Part shown: piece after piece, positions 53,483 through 62,696 of the stretch | Layout of the letters: every line of letters starts with the position of its first letter | How positions within the stretch are numbered: position 1 is the stretch's first letter | Assembly (NCBI GenBank): GCA_910587295.1 | Contig: CAJULP010000047.1 | Coordinates: forward strand, 1 to 64,000 | Direction: 5' to 3' | DNA from: an uncultured Lachnospiraceae bacterium | GTDB taxonomy: Bacteria > Bacillota > Clostridia > Lachnospirales > Lachnospiraceae | Length of the DNA stretch: 64,000 nt | Notes under the pieces: model-generated | Seen by the model: only the letters and a program-made list of their open reading frames with translations | Databases searched by the model: none | What the model was told of the DNA's origin: nothing | Translations under genes and position numbers: made by a program

Positions 53483-54877
53483 TTGGAGCAAAACAGGAAT
53501 AATAAGATTGTTAAATACCGAAAGCCTCTCAATATCAATATTGGCATGGTCATTTTTGCCGTCATCCTGGTGTATATTGTAATCTGTGTATTTATGTATT
53601 TCACACAAAAACATGTGGAAGGCCATCAGGTCACGGTGGGTTCCCTTTCCACTAATAATATCTATAAAGGAATCGCTTTAAGGGATGAGGAGATCATTAC
53701 GGCAAGTCAGGCCGGTTATGTGAACTATTATGCACGGGAAGGAGAACGGGTAGGTGTTGGCAATCTTGTCTATACACTGGATGAGTCAGGCAGACTTGCA
53801 GATTATTTGAATACGGAAGTGTCGGGCAGTACCCTTACCAGCCAGGATCTTGCGGAATTGAAATCCGAGATTTTGGGGTTTGTAAATAACTTTGATCCGG
53901 AATATTTTTCCTCCGTGTATGATTTTAAGTTCAGTGTACAGGGCACGGTATTAAAGCTTGCCAACGCTAACATTTTAGAGAATATTGATTCCATTAACCA
54001 GGCGGGGATTGCAGAGCTCATTTCCTTTTGTAATGCACCGGATACCGGGATCGTGATCTATTCTATGGATGGTTATGAGGATAAAACGGCACAGGAGCTT
54101 ACGGAAGCGGATTTTGACGTCAGGAATTACGAAAAGACCCAGCTGATCAGCAATGAATTGATTGCGGCGGGAGATCCGGTTTATAAGCTTTCCACAAATG
54201 AAGACTGGTCCATCGTCATACAAGTTGACTCCGATAAAGCGGATGAGTTACTGGAAAAGGAATTTGTGAAAGTGAAATTCCTTAAAAATCAGGATACCTC
54301 ATGGGGTGAAGTATCGCGGCATACCAATGAGGCAGGTGAGATTTTTGTAGAATTATCCTTTAATAATTCCATGGTAACGTTCTGTACCGACCGTTTTATA
54401 GACGTTGAACTTATTTTAGAGGATGAAACAGGCCTTAAGATCCCTAATTCCTCCATCGTGAAAAAGGAGTTCTTTATTGTTCCGAAAGAATACGTCACAA
54501 AAGGCGGAAACGGAAACAGTGACGGCGTTTTACGGGAAACTTATGCTGAAGACGGAACCGTGACAACGGAATTTGTAGAAACGGCCATTCATGGTGAAAC
54601 AGAAACGGAATATTACCTGGACGATATCTCTTTACGGATCGGGGAATATATCTTGAAACCTGAATCCACGGAAAAATATGCACTTAGTAAAAGGGGAAGC
54701 CTTACCGGTGTGTATAATATCAATAAAGGCTATGCCGATTTTAAACAGATTGATGTCCTTTATGATAATGATGAATATTCTATTGTTAAGTCCAACACAC
54801 AGTACGGGTTAAGTGCCTACGATTATATTGTGCTGGACGCCCAGGCCGTTGAGGATGACGAATTTATTTATAATTAA
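53483..54877 (+). CDS. HlyD-like single-pass membrane protein
   Basis: A 464-residue protein with one N-terminal membrane helix (MVIFAVILVYIVICVFMYF, about 22-40). A biotinyl/lipoyl-like hairpin (GIALRDEEIITASQAGYVNYYAREGERV, quoted in part: IALRDEEIIT) and a beta-rich C-terminal half follow. It lies upstream of the YggS-like gene and sepF, where this family usually occurs in Lachnospiraceae, suggesting an envelope or division role. TTG start. Confidence 0.8.
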   Translation: MEQNRNNKIVKYRKPLNINIGMVIFAVILVYIVICVFMYFTQKHVEGHQVTVGSLSTNNIYKGIALRDEEIITASQAGYVNYYAREGERVGVGNLVYTLDESGRLADYLNTEVSGSTLTSQDLAELKSEILGFVNNFDPEYFSSVYDFKFSVQGTVLKLANANILENIDSINQAGIAELISFCNAPDTGIVIYSMDGYEDKTAQELTEADFDVRNYEKTQLISNELIAAGDPVYKLSTNEDWSIVIQVDSDKADELLEKEFVKVKFLKNQDTSWGEVSRHTNEAGEIFVELSFNNSMVTFCTDRFIDVELILEDETGLKIPNSSIVKKEFFIVPKEYVTKGGNGNSDGVLRETYAEDGTVTTEFVETAIHGETETEYYLDDISLRIGEYILKPESTEKYALSKRGSLTGVYNINKGYADFKQIDVLYDNDEYSIVKSNTQYGLSAYDYIVLDAQAVEDDEFIYN

Positions 54878-54905
54878 GTGCGTATGCAAAAGGAAGGCAG
54901 ACCAA

Positions 54906-55598
54906 ATGATCAGGGAAAACATTAAAACAGCGCAGGAAAATATTGAAAGGGCATGCCAAAACGCATCCAGGGATCCCGGTGAGGTTACCTTGATAGCTGT
55001 CAGCAAAACAAAACCAGTTTCCATGCTGATGGAGGCTTATCAGTATGGCTGCCGGGAGTTTGGCGAAAATAAAGTACAGGAGCTGGTAGAGAAATACCAG
55101 ATCATGCCAAAGGACATCCACTGGCACATGATCGGTCATCTGCAGAGAAACAAAGTAAAATATATTGTAGATAAGGTGGCATTGATCCACAGTGTGGACT
55201 CTTTACGTCTTGCGGAAGAGATCAGCAAGGAAGCCGTGAAAAAAGGGCTTACAGTTTCTGTTTTGATCGAAGTCAATATTGCTGGAGAAACAAGTAAATT
55301 CGGAACCGCTGCGGAAGAAACCACAGAGCTTGTCCGTCAGGCCGCATTGCTGCCAGGTATTCGTATTAAGGGGTTGATGACAATAGCACCTTTTGTAGAA
55401 AATTCAGAGAAAAATCGACAATACTTTGAAATTCTGCGGCAATTAGCTGTTGACATAACTAAGAAAAACATTGATAATGTTAATATGAATGTTCTGTCCA
55501 TGGGAATGACAGGAGATTATATGGTTGCTGTTGAAGAAGGGGCTACTATGGTCCGCATCGGAACCGGTATTTTTGGGGAACGGCAATATTTATTGTAA
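54906..55598 (+). CDS. YggS/PLPBP-family pyridoxal phosphate homeostasis protein
   Basis: A 230-residue TIM-barrel PLP carrier. The PLP-binding Lys is in LIAVSKTKP near residue 29; FGENKVQEL, HMIGHLQRNK, GLMTIAP and SMGMTGDYMVAVEEGATMVRIG follow. The ATG at 54906 follows AAGGAAGG and gives the standard length. It is next to sepF, the classical ylmE-ylmF order. Confidence 0.93.
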   Translation: MIRENIKTAQENIERACQNASRDPGEVTLIAVSKTKPVSMLMEAYQYGCREFGENKVQELVEKYQIMPKDIHWHMIGHLQRNKVKYIVDKVALIHSVDSLRLAEEISKEAVKKGLTVSVLIEVNIAGETSKFGTAAEETTELVRQAALLPGIRIKGLMTIAPFVENSEKNRQYFEILRQLAVDITKKNIDNVNMNVLSMGMTGDYMVAVEEGATMVRIGTGIFGERQYLL

Positions 55599-55612
55599 GG
55601 AGTGATACCAGA

Positions 55613-56110
55613 ATGGGTGTAATGGACAAGTTTATTAACTACATGAAATTGAACGACGATGATGATTTCTATGATGATGATTACGATGATGAACCGATTA
55701 TAGATAACAGATCCCAGAAGCAATCCGTAGTAAAAGACGATGTGATCGTGGAAGATGAAAGAACGGTCAAAAAGACAACGCCAAAGGTCACGCCTATGCG
55801 GCCTACCAAGAAAACGGGAAATGGCATGGAAGTTTGTGTGATCAAGCCAACATCCATTGAAGATGCCAGAGAAATTACGGAAACATTGCTTGCCAACCGG
55901 ACAGTGGTACTTAACTTAGAGGGGCTGGATGTGGATATCGCCCAAAGGATCATAGATTTTACTTCCGGTTCCTGTTTTGCCATTAGCGGCAATCTCCAGA
56001 AGATTTCACATTACATATTTATCATTACACCTGCGATTGTGGATATATCGGGTGATTTCCAGGAAATATTATCAGGGTCATTTGATGTTCCGATCAATAA
56101 TGGTATGTAA
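55613..56110 (+). CDS. sepF: Cell division protein SepF
   Basis: A 165-residue protein. The N-terminal amphipathic helix (MGVMDKFINYMKL) binds membrane, a poly-Asp linker follows, and the C-terminal SepF domain has VVLNLEGLDVDIAQRIIDFTSG near 100 (quoted in part) and FIITPAIVDISGD. It tethers and aligns FtsZ filaments. It starts 14 bp after the YggS-like gene. Confidence 0.94.
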   Translation: MGVMDKFINYMKLNDDDDFYDDDYDDEPIIDNRSQKQSVVKDDVIVEDERTVKKTTPKVTPMRPTKKTGNGMEVCVIKPTSIEDAREITETLLANRTVVLNLEGLDVDIAQRIIDFTSGSCFAISGNLQKISHYIFIITPAIVDISGDFQEILSGSFDVPINNGM

Positions 56111-56140
56111 AACCGGATGATAAAGCAAAACAACGAAAAC

Positions 56141-56171
56141 AACGGATGCCGGGCTTTGCCAGACATCCGTT
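56141..56171 (+). terminator. Terminator after sepF
   Basis: AACGGATG (56141-56148) and CATCCGTT (56164-56171) form an 8-bp stem, followed by ATTTGTG. It lies between sepF and aroB. The T run is poor, so termination may be partial. Confidence 0.55.
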
Positions 56172-56195
56172 ATTTGTGAAAGGAATACAGCCGAT

Positions 56196-57299
56196 ATGAG
56201 TACTCGTTTAAATGTTATGTATCAAAAAAAGCCTTGCTATGACATTATTTTCTCAGAAGATTTTGGGGAGCTTTTAGATGAGCTTGCCCCTTTGTCCATT
56301 GAAAACAGGAAAGTATGTATCATAACGGACAGCCATGTATCTTCCCTTTACGGCGATGAAGTGATGGAACTCCTTAAGGGGAAATGCCGCAAACATGTCT
56401 TATTTTCATTTCCGGCAGGGGAAGAAAACAAAACATTGGATACCGTAAAAGAAATCTACACTTTTTTAATCAGGGAAGGATTTGACCGAAAAGACCTTCT
56501 GATTGCCCTTGGCGGGGGTGTTGTGGGTGATATAGCCGGCTATACCGCGGCAACCTACCTAAGGGGCGTGGATTTTGTGCAGATTCCCACTACTTTGCTG
56601 GCACAGGCGGATTCCGGAATTGGCGGGAAGACTGGCGTGGATTTCGACGGGTTCAAAAATATGGTAGGTGCTTTTTACATGCCTAAGCTTGTCTATATGA
56701 ATGTGGGTACCTTAAAAACCTTGGATGACCGTCAGTATTTCAGCGGGTTTGCGGAGATCATGAAGCACGGACTTATCAAGAGCGGACCCTTTTACGAATG
56801 GCTTCTTGACAATATGTATGAGATCAATGACCGGGAAACGGAAACCCTTTTAGAGATGGTGCAAGGAAGCTGTATGGTCAAAAAGCTTGTGGTGGAGAAG
56901 GACCCTGGCGAGCAGGGGGAGAGGGCGCTTTTAAACTTTGGACATACTATCGGCCATGCAATAGAAAAGTATAAAAATTTCTCGTTGACACATGGGGAAT
57001 GTGTTGCCCTTGGCGCTGTTGCCGCCGCGTTTATTTCCTGGAAGCATGAATGGCTTTCTATGGAGGAATACTATGAGATCAGGGATATGTTTGTTCCCTT
57101 TAATCTCCCGATCTCTATAGAAGATATCGACCCGGAGGAAATTTTAAAGCTCACAAAGTCCGATAAGAAAATGGAAGATGGGCAGATCAAATTTGTTCTC
57201 CTTAAGAAGGTCGGCAAAGCCGTGATCGACAAGACGGTAACTGACCAGGATATCTTAAATGCATTATCTGAAATACATTATGTGGAAGAGAATGATTGA
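56196..57299 (+). CDS. aroB: 3-dehydroquinate synthase
   Basis: A 367-residue NAD-dependent shikimate-pathway enzyme: ALGGGVVGDIAGYTAATYLRG near residue 105 (quoted in part), IPTTLLAQADSGIGGKTGVD near 130, and metal-binding His in LNFGHTIGHAIE near 248 and LTHGECVALG near 265. AAAGG precedes the ATG. The stop overlaps the lspA start by one base (TGATG). Confidence 0.95.
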   Translation: MSTRLNVMYQKKPCYDIIFSEDFGELLDELAPLSIENRKVCIITDSHVSSLYGDEVMELLKGKCRKHVLFSFPAGEENKTLDTVKEIYTFLIREGFDRKDLLIALGGGVVGDIAGYTAATYLRGVDFVQIPTTLLAQADSGIGGKTGVDFDGFKNMVGAFYMPKLVYMNVGTLKTLDDRQYFSGFAEIMKHGLIKSGPFYEWLLDNMYEINDRETETLLEMVQGSCMVKKLVVEKDPGEQGERALLNFGHTIGHAIEKYKNFSLTHGECVALGAVAAAFISWKHEWLSMEEYYEIRDMFVPFNLPISIEDIDPEEILKLTKSDKKMEDGQIKFVLLKKVGKAVIDKTVTDQDILNALSEIHYVEEND

Positions 57300-57829
57300 T
57301 GATGAATAAGAAAAAAAATAAGATCCTACTGCTGGATATTCTTTTTCTGGTCTTATTAGTTTCGGTTGACCAGTACACAAAGTATATTGCGGTCCAGAAG
57401 TTAAAAAACCAGCCCGCATTTAATATTATCAATGGTGTGTTGGAGTTTAACTACCTTGAAAACCGTGGTGCGGCATTTGGGATGCTCCAAAACCAAAAGT
57501 TCTTTTTTGTATTTGTTGCCATCATATTTTTATGTGTGATCGCCTATGTAATAGTAAAAGTTCCACTGCAAAAAAAATATAACCGCATTCATATTTTGCT
57601 TGTTATGATTGCGGGAGGTGCTATCGGTAATCTGATCGACCGCCTGCGGCTGGATTATGTAGTGGATTTTATTTATATCGTGCTGATCAATTTTCCTATT
57701 TTTAATGTGGCTGATATGTATGTAACTTTTTCCACGATAGTTTTGATCATACATGTCCTTTTTGTGTATAAAGAAAACGACTTTTATTTCCTTAGCTTTA
57801 AACAAAGGAAATTCAGGGAATTGAAATGA
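57299..57829 (+). CDS. lspA: Lipoprotein signal peptidase
   Basis: A 176-residue inner-membrane aspartyl protease with four helices. It has VDQYTKYIAV near residue 22, LENRGAAFGML near 52, GNLIDRLRLDYVVDFI near 105 and FNVADMYVTFS near 130, with the catalytic Asp pair in the last two motifs. It removes lipoprotein signal peptides. It overlaps aroB and is followed 1 bp later by the pseudouridine synthase, the usual lspA-rluD order. Confidence 0.94.
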   Translation: MMNKKKNKILLLDILFLVLLVSVDQYTKYIAVQKLKNQPAFNIINGVLEFNYLENRGAAFGMLQNQKFFFVFVAIIFLCVIAYVIVKVPLQKKYNRIHILLVMIAGGAIGNLIDRLRLDYVVDFIYIVLINFPIFNVADMYVTFSTIVLIIHVLFVYKENDFYFLSFKQRKFRELK

Positions 57830-57830
57830 T

Positions 57831-58748
57831 ATGGATCCACAGAATGAATTTCAATTTACGGTAACTGAAGAAATGGAAGACGAGAGAATCGATAAGTGCC
57901 TGAATGCACTTATGGATTCTTTGTCTCGTTCTTATATTCAAAAACTTTTTGCAAACGCAGTCACGGTAAATGATAAAACGGTTAAACCCAGTTACCGCGT
58001 CAATGTGGACGATGTCATAAGGTTAATCCTTCCCCCGTCTGTTGTGCCGGATATTCTTCCGGAAAATATTCCTTTATCTGTCCTTTATGAAGACCAGGAT
58101 GTGATCGTGGTCGATAAACCGAAAGGGATGGTCGTTCATCCCGCCCCCGGCCATTATGAGGGAACATTAGTCAATGCGCTGCTGTATCACTGTGGGAGCG
58201 GGTTAAGCGGCATTAACGGTGTAATGCGGCCTGGAATCGTACACAGAATCGACCGTGACACGACAGGCTCTATTATTGCCTGCAAAAATGACCATGCACA
58301 TAGTGAGATAGCCAGGCAGCTGAAAGAGCATACCATCGTAAGGAAATATCATGCGATCGTGCAGGGAGTATTAAAAGATGACCAGGGAACTATCCGGACG
58401 CTGATCGGCCGTCATCCCACAGACCGCAAGAAGATGGCTGTGTTAAAGCAGGGCGGGAAAGAAGCCATTACCCATTACCGGGTTTTACAGCGTATGAGAA
58501 ACGCTGCCTACATTGAATGCGTACTAGAAACGGGCCGGACCCATCAAATCAGGGTCCATATGGCCAGTCTAGGACATCCGCTTTTGGGCGATGTGGTATA
58601 TGGGCCCAAAACCAATCCGTATAACCTTACCGGACAGACGCTGCATGCAAAGACCCTGGGATTTGAGCATCCTGCTACAGGCAGGTACGTGGAGACAGAT
58701 GCGCCCCTGCCGGAATATTTTGAAAAACTTTTAAATTCTTTGCAGTAG
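57831..58748 (+). CDS. RluA-family pseudouridine synthase
   Basis: A 305-residue enzyme. An N-terminal S4 RNA-binding domain (RIDKCLNALMDSLSRSYIQKL, residue 18; quoted in part) precedes the catalytic motif HRIDRDTTGSI near residue 138, with the catalytic Asp. RTHQIRVHMASLGHPLLGD follows near 232. The S4 domain and length fit RluD, modifying 23S rRNA, but RluA or RluC targets cannot be excluded. Confidence 0.92.
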   Translation: MDPQNEFQFTVTEEMEDERIDKCLNALMDSLSRSYIQKLFANAVTVNDKTVKPSYRVNVDDVIRLILPPSVVPDILPENIPLSVLYEDQDVIVVDKPKGMVVHPAPGHYEGTLVNALLYHCGSGLSGINGVMRPGIVHRIDRDTTGSIIACKNDHAHSEIARQLKEHTIVRKYHAIVQGVLKDDQGTIRTLIGRHPTDRKKMAVLKQGGKEAITHYRVLQRMRNAAYIECVLETGRTHQIRVHMASLGHPLLGDVVYGPKTNPYNLTGQTLHAKTLGFEHPATGRYVETDAPLPEYFEKLLNSLQ

Positions 58749-58756
58749 GAAAAATA

Positions 58757-58785
58757 TTGTACAATAAGCATTTTTTGTGTATAAT
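58757..58785 (+). promoter_or_regulatory. Promoter of the cytidylate-kinase-like gene
   Basis: TTGTAC (58757-58762) and TATAAT (58780-58785) are 17 bp apart. A second TATAAT lies at 58822-58827, so two start points are possible. Confidence 0.65.
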
Positions 58786-58849
58786 ATTACTAGAATTAGA
58801 ATTTAATAGCACATTTATTTGTATAATGTGCAAGAATGGAGGAATCAGT

Positions 58850-59488
58850 ATGAATACAATCATTACAATTGGACGTCAGTTTGGATCTGCCGGAAGAGAA
58901 ATAGGGGAAAAGGTTGCAGAGTATTTTGGTATAAAATATTATGACAAGGAATTGTTGACAAGAGCGGCAAAGGAAAGCGGATTTTGCCAGGAAATGCTGG
59001 AAAACCACGATGAACGCCCGACCAATTCTTTTTTGTATAATCTGGTCATGGATACGTATTCCTTTGGTTATAACGCATCCCATTTTGTGGATATGCCAAT
59101 CAGCCATAAGGTATTTTTGGCGCAATTTGACACCATTAAAAAGATTGCCCATGAAGAGCCTTGCGTAATCGTGGGAAGATGCGCAGATTATGCGTTAAGC
59201 GATCTAAAAAATTGTGTGCATATATTCATTTATGCGAATGAAGACGCAAAGATCAAGCGCGTTATGGAACGCTATAGCTTAGATGCCGGTAAAGCTAAGG
59301 ATATGTGCATCAAAAAAGATAAACAACGCCAAAGCTATTATAATTATTATTCCTCCAAAAAATGGGGCCGGGCTGACAGTTATGATCTTTGCATCAACAG
59401 CAGCGTTTTAGGCGAGGAAGGCACTGTTAAATTGATCATCCAGTATGTGGAGGACTTTGAAAGTAAAAATAAGGGTTTGGCGGATTAA
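58850..59488 (+). CDS. Cytidylate kinase-like family protein
   Basis: A 212-residue P-loop kinase-like protein: ITIGRQFGSAGREIGEKVA at residue 4 (GRQFGSGG-type P-loop), YYDKELL near 31, CVIVGRCADYAL near 103 and RVMERYSL near 135. It belongs to the AAA_26/cytidylate kinase-2 group common in Clostridia; the true nucleotide substrate is unknown. GGAGG precedes the ATG at 58850, so the longer upstream frame is not used. Confidence 0.88.
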   Translation: MNTIITIGRQFGSAGREIGEKVAEYFGIKYYDKELLTRAAKESGFCQEMLENHDERPTNSFLYNLVMDTYSFGYNASHFVDMPISHKVFLAQFDTIKKIAHEEPCVIVGRCADYALSDLKNCVHIFIYANEDAKIKRVMERYSLDAGKAKDMCIKKDKQRQSYYNYYSSKKWGRADSYDLCINSSVLGEEGTVKLIIQYVEDFESKNKGLAD

Positions 59489-59490
59489 AT

Positions 59491-59580
59491 ACAACTATTC
59501 GCAAAACACAAGTTTAACGAATAGTTGGCTAGGTTTCCATCATGGCAGCACGCCGTACAGGCCAACTGATTCGTTAAGCT
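59491..59580. other. Mutually exclusive inverted repeats in an intergenic region
   Basis: CAACTATTCG (59491-59500) pairs perfectly with CGAATAGTTG (59519-59528). The second arm, extended as TTAACGAATAGTTGGC, can instead pair with GCCAACTGATTCGTTAA (ending near 59579) with one extra base. The region lies between two converging genes and may be a bidirectional terminator or a structured RNA. Confidence 0.5.
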
Positions 59581-59607
59581 TGCAGATACTGATACCTGTT
59601 TAAGGAT

Positions 59608-59892
59608 TTAAAATCGTAATTTCTTTGGAACAATCTTAGGCTGCTTCATTTCCATGGTTTCTTCCGCAAGCTGCTTACGATCCACGTAATCCAATGTGCT
59701 GTTATATTTTGTTGTATAACTTTTAAGGCTGTCTGACTGTTTTTTAGATGAAGATTCAGTCTTTTTATGGTATTTGTTTTTAAAGTCCTCCACGGCGCTG
59801 ATACGGCTATTCTTCATTTTTTTGTACCGCACATAAGTGTATATATATAATATGACTAAGAAAACAATGATACCAATTAATATCAGTTTCAC
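59608..59892 (-). CDS. Small single-pass membrane protein
   Basis: A 94-residue protein with one N-terminal helix (LILIGIIVFLVILYIYTYV) and a Lys/Ser-rich cytoplasmic tail ending VPKKLRF. The family is unknown. The GTG at 59892 is chosen because GGAGGAG lies just upstream; the longer frame would overlap dtd. It is the last gene of a three-gene minus-strand operon. Confidence 0.7.
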   Translation of the reverse strand: MKLILIGIIVFLVILYIYTYVRYKKMKNSRISAVEDFKNKYHKKTESSSKKQSDSLKSYTTKYNSTLDYVDRKQLAEETMEMKQPKIVPKKLRF

Positions 59893-59929
59893 GGATTCTC
59901 CTCCTTTGAGAGAAATTGGTTTACATAAT

Positions 59930-60388
59930 CTAATTATGTAAACCAATTTCGTCTGAATCTAAAATTATGGTAAATGGACCATCATTGACCAGGGAAACTT
60001 CCATATGCTCTCCAAACATCCCTTGAGCAACATGCGGAACCGTTTCGCCGCATTTCTTTATGACATATTCATAAAGGCTTCTGGCTAAATCAGGATTTCC
60101 GGCCTTGGTAAAAGACGGACGGTTTCCTTTGCGGCAATCTGCGTATAATGTAAATTGTGAAACAATTAACAATCCTCCATTTACACTTTCCAGGTTCAAA
60201 TTAGTCTTTCCTTCATTGTCTTCAAAAATCCTTAAGTTCAACATTTTTCGAACCATTTTTTCGGCAATTTCTTCCGTATCGGTATCACATACACCTACAA
60301 GGACCAGATATCCTTTCGCTATTTCCCCAACGATCTTTTGATCGACAGTGACTGATGCATGTCGTACCCGTTGTATGATCAATTTCAT
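59930..60388 (-). CDS. dtd: D-aminoacyl-tRNA deacylase
   Basis: A 152-residue enzyme that hydrolyses D-aminoacyl and glycyl-mischarged tRNAs. It starts MKLIIQRVRHASVTVD and has the active-site motifs SQFTLYADCRKGNRPSF near residue 78 and NDGPFTIIL near 137 (NxGPxT type). The start overlaps the transporter stop by 4 bp. Confidence 0.95.
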   Translation of the reverse strand: MKLIIQRVRHASVTVDQKIVGEIAKGYLVLVGVCDTDTEEIAEKMVRKMLNLRIFEDNEGKTNLNLESVNGGLLIVSQFTLYADCRKGNRPSFTKAGNPDLARSLYEYVIKKCGETVPHVAQGMFGEHMEVSLVNDGPFTIILDSDEIGLHN

Positions 60389-61869
60389 GACTGCTCCTGC
60401 TCTCCTTTTTCATTCTCTTGTTTGGTTTCTTGTTGGATCATGCCTTCCTCTTTTGGCAATATGTCTTTGGCTGTCAGGTCTTCCGGCCGCTGACTGGTAT
60501 AATCGTTCGTTTCATGGTTATCCGTATAGCTTGTGGAAGGCTTTTTACTTTTTTTCCCAAGCTTGAAAAAGCTTTTCTTTTTATGTTCATCTAATCTGGG
60601 GATAAACACGTTTTTTCCGGTAATGTAATCCACATCAAGATATTTTTCGGTTTCGGTGGGAAGGCCTTTTTTCTTTAACATCCTGTTGGTGATACGCCGT
60701 ATCATTGCATATAGGACGGCAAAAAAAGGAACGCCGATGATCATCCCGGGAACGCCCAAAATTCCGCCAAATATAGTGATGGAAAAAATGACCCAAAATC
60801 CGGATAAACCTGTGGATTCCCCCAGGATCTTAGGACCAATCAGATTTCCGTCAACCTGTTGGAGCACCAATATAAACAAAATGAAATAGATACATTTTAC
60901 TGGGTTGACCATTAAAATAAGAACGGTACATGGGATTGCCCCTAGGTACGGACCAAAAAACGGGATGACGTTGGTCACTCCCACAATAACACTGATCAGC
61001 AGAGCATAAGGCATTTTCATGATACTGGTTCCGGCAAAACAAATAATACCGATAATAAAGGAATCAATGATTTTCCCACTGATAAAACCGATAAAGGTAT
61101 CGCTGGTAAAACGGACATCCTTAATAAACTGATTAGCTGATTTCGTATGAAGGAGCGCAAAAACAATCTTCTTTGCCTGCCCGGCAAAATACTCTTTACT
61201 GTAAAGGACATAAATGGAAATCACAAAACCAATAATAAAGTTCCAAAGAACTTTAAGTAAACTAATAAGGCTTAAGGATACCTGTTTTACAAGGGCTTCC
61301 ATCTGAGGAACTATGCTGTTATTCAGATAACTGGTAAATTCTTCAAAGTAGCTGTCAAGGAACCGGACTACCATCGCTTCAATATCAGGGTTATCCGCCA
61401 AAAACTGTGTGGACCAGTTAGTCAGGTTGTCAATGTATAAAGGAAGCTGTATTGCAATGCTTCTAACACTTGTGACAATATTGGGGATAAGGATGGAAAA
61501 AAATCCATAGATCAATATCCCGACAATGACTAAGGTTACCAAAATGGAAATGACGCGCATATATTTTTTCTTTTTTGCCGTGATCTCCCGGTCATTTCTG
61601 GCAAACAACGGACTTAACAGGTACATTTCAATGCTATTAACCAGGGGGGTAAGCAGATACGCAATAATAATCCCGTATAATACGGGACTTACCACCGTAA
61701 ATAATGCATTGATCTGGTTGGAAAAGCGGTCTCCGTGGAAGACCAGATAATAGAAACAAATTGATGCAGCTACTACAATAAATGTAAGAAATGCAAATCT
61801 TAAGTACTTTTTTTCAAATCGAAATTTCATGTTATGGCTGGGAATGGCTCCCGTCCTCCTTGTAGTCAT
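60385..61869 (-). CDS. AI-2E family (PerM-like) transporter
   Basis: A 494-residue membrane protein with about eight helices. Family motifs include FFSILIPNIVTSVRSI near residue 125, GVTNVIPFFGPYLGAIPC near 300 and FGGILGVPGMIIGVPFFAV near 365. The C-terminal 100 residues are a charged cytoplasmic tail. The substrate is not predictable. The start is uncertain: the ATG at 61869 lacks a ribosome site, the ATG at 61830 better matches the family, and AAGGAGG lies between them. Confidence 0.88.
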   Translation of the reverse strand: MTTRRTGAIPSHNMKFRFEKKYLRFAFLTFIVVAASICFYYLVFHGDRFSNQINALFTVVSPVLYGIIIAYLLTPLVNSIEMYLLSPLFARNDREITAKKKKYMRVISILVTLVIVGILIYGFFSILIPNIVTSVRSIAIQLPLYIDNLTNWSTQFLADNPDIEAMVVRFLDSYFEEFTSYLNNSIVPQMEALVKQVSLSLISLLKVLWNFIIGFVISIYVLYSKEYFAGQAKKIVFALLHTKSANQFIKDVRFTSDTFIGFISGKIIDSFIIGIICFAGTSIMKMPYALLISVIVGVTNVIPFFGPYLGAIPCTVLILMVNPVKCIYFILFILVLQQVDGNLIGPKILGESTGLSGFWVIFSITIFGGILGVPGMIIGVPFFAVLYAMIRRITNRMLKKKGLPTETEKYLDVDYITGKNVFIPRLDEHKKKSFFKLGKKSKKPSTSYTDNHETNDYTSQRPEDLTAKDILPKEEGMIQQETKQENEKGEQEQS

Positions 61870-61964
61870 TTAATACAAGTATAGCACTTTTTTTAGAAAG
61901 ATACTATGGAATTAATCAGAAAATGTGATAGAATAAATTGAAATCGGAAAGGCAAGGTTTTTAT

Positions 61965-62696
61965 ATGAGGTTACAACAAGTTTTAAGCTATATACGCAGA
62001 GCAATAGATGATTACCAAATGATTGAAGAAGGCGATAAGATTGCTATAGGCATTTCAGGCGGCAAGGACAGCATTACCTTATTGTACGCTCTTCACGGCC
62101 TTATGCGTTTTTATCCCAAGTCATTTCAGATTCATGCGGTCACCGTGGATTTAGGATTTGACAATCTGGATTTTGGCAAGATCACGGAAATATGCAAGGA
62201 ACTTTCAGTTCCATACACAATTGTAAAAACTGATATTGCGGATATTATCTTTAATAAGCGGAAAGAAACTAATCCCTGCTCCTTATGTGCGAAAATGCGG
62301 AAAGGCGCTTTAAATGACGCAATCAAGGCCGCAGGCTGCAATAAGGTTGCTTACGCCCACCATAAGGATGATGTGGTGGAAACTATGCTGATGTCGCTGA
62401 TCTATGAAGGCAGATTCCACACATTCCTGCCAGTCACCTACTTAGACAGGATGGACTTGACCGTGATCCGGCCACTGCTTTATATGGGAGAAGCGGATGT
62501 GGTCGGTTTCGTCAATAAAAATCAGGTGCCGGTAGTCAAAAGCCCCTGCCCTGCTGACGGGCATACCAAGAGAGAATATGTTAAAGAGCTTTTGAAACGA
62601 TTAAATCAGGAAAATCCCGGTGTTAAGGAAAGAATGTTTACGGCAATTCAAAGCGGCACAATAAAAGGATGGTATCTAGATCATGGAAAACAGTAA
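61965..62696 (+). CDS. TtcA-like tRNA 2-thiocytidine/PP-loop sulfurtransferase
   Basis: A 243-residue PP-loop ATPase: GISGGKDSITLLYAL near residue 29, CSLCAKMRKGAL near 108 with the CxxC, and AHHKDDVVETMLMSL near 130. It probably activates and thiolates a tRNA base, likely C32. A second cysteine pair of TtcA is represented by SPCPADGHT near 195. The ATG at 61965 follows GGAAAGG. It overlaps the recombinase gene by 14 bp. Confidence 0.88.
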   Translation: MRLQQVLSYIRRAIDDYQMIEEGDKIAIGISGGKDSITLLYALHGLMRFYPKSFQIHAVTVDLGFDNLDFGKITEICKELSVPYTIVKTDIADIIFNKRKETNPCSLCAKMRKGALNDAIKAAGCNKVAYAHHKDDVVETMLMSLIYEGRFHTFLPVTYLDRMDLTVIRPLLYMGEADVVGFVNKNQVPVVKSPCPADGHTKREYVKELLKRLNQENPGVKERMFTAIQSGTIKGWYLDHGKQ

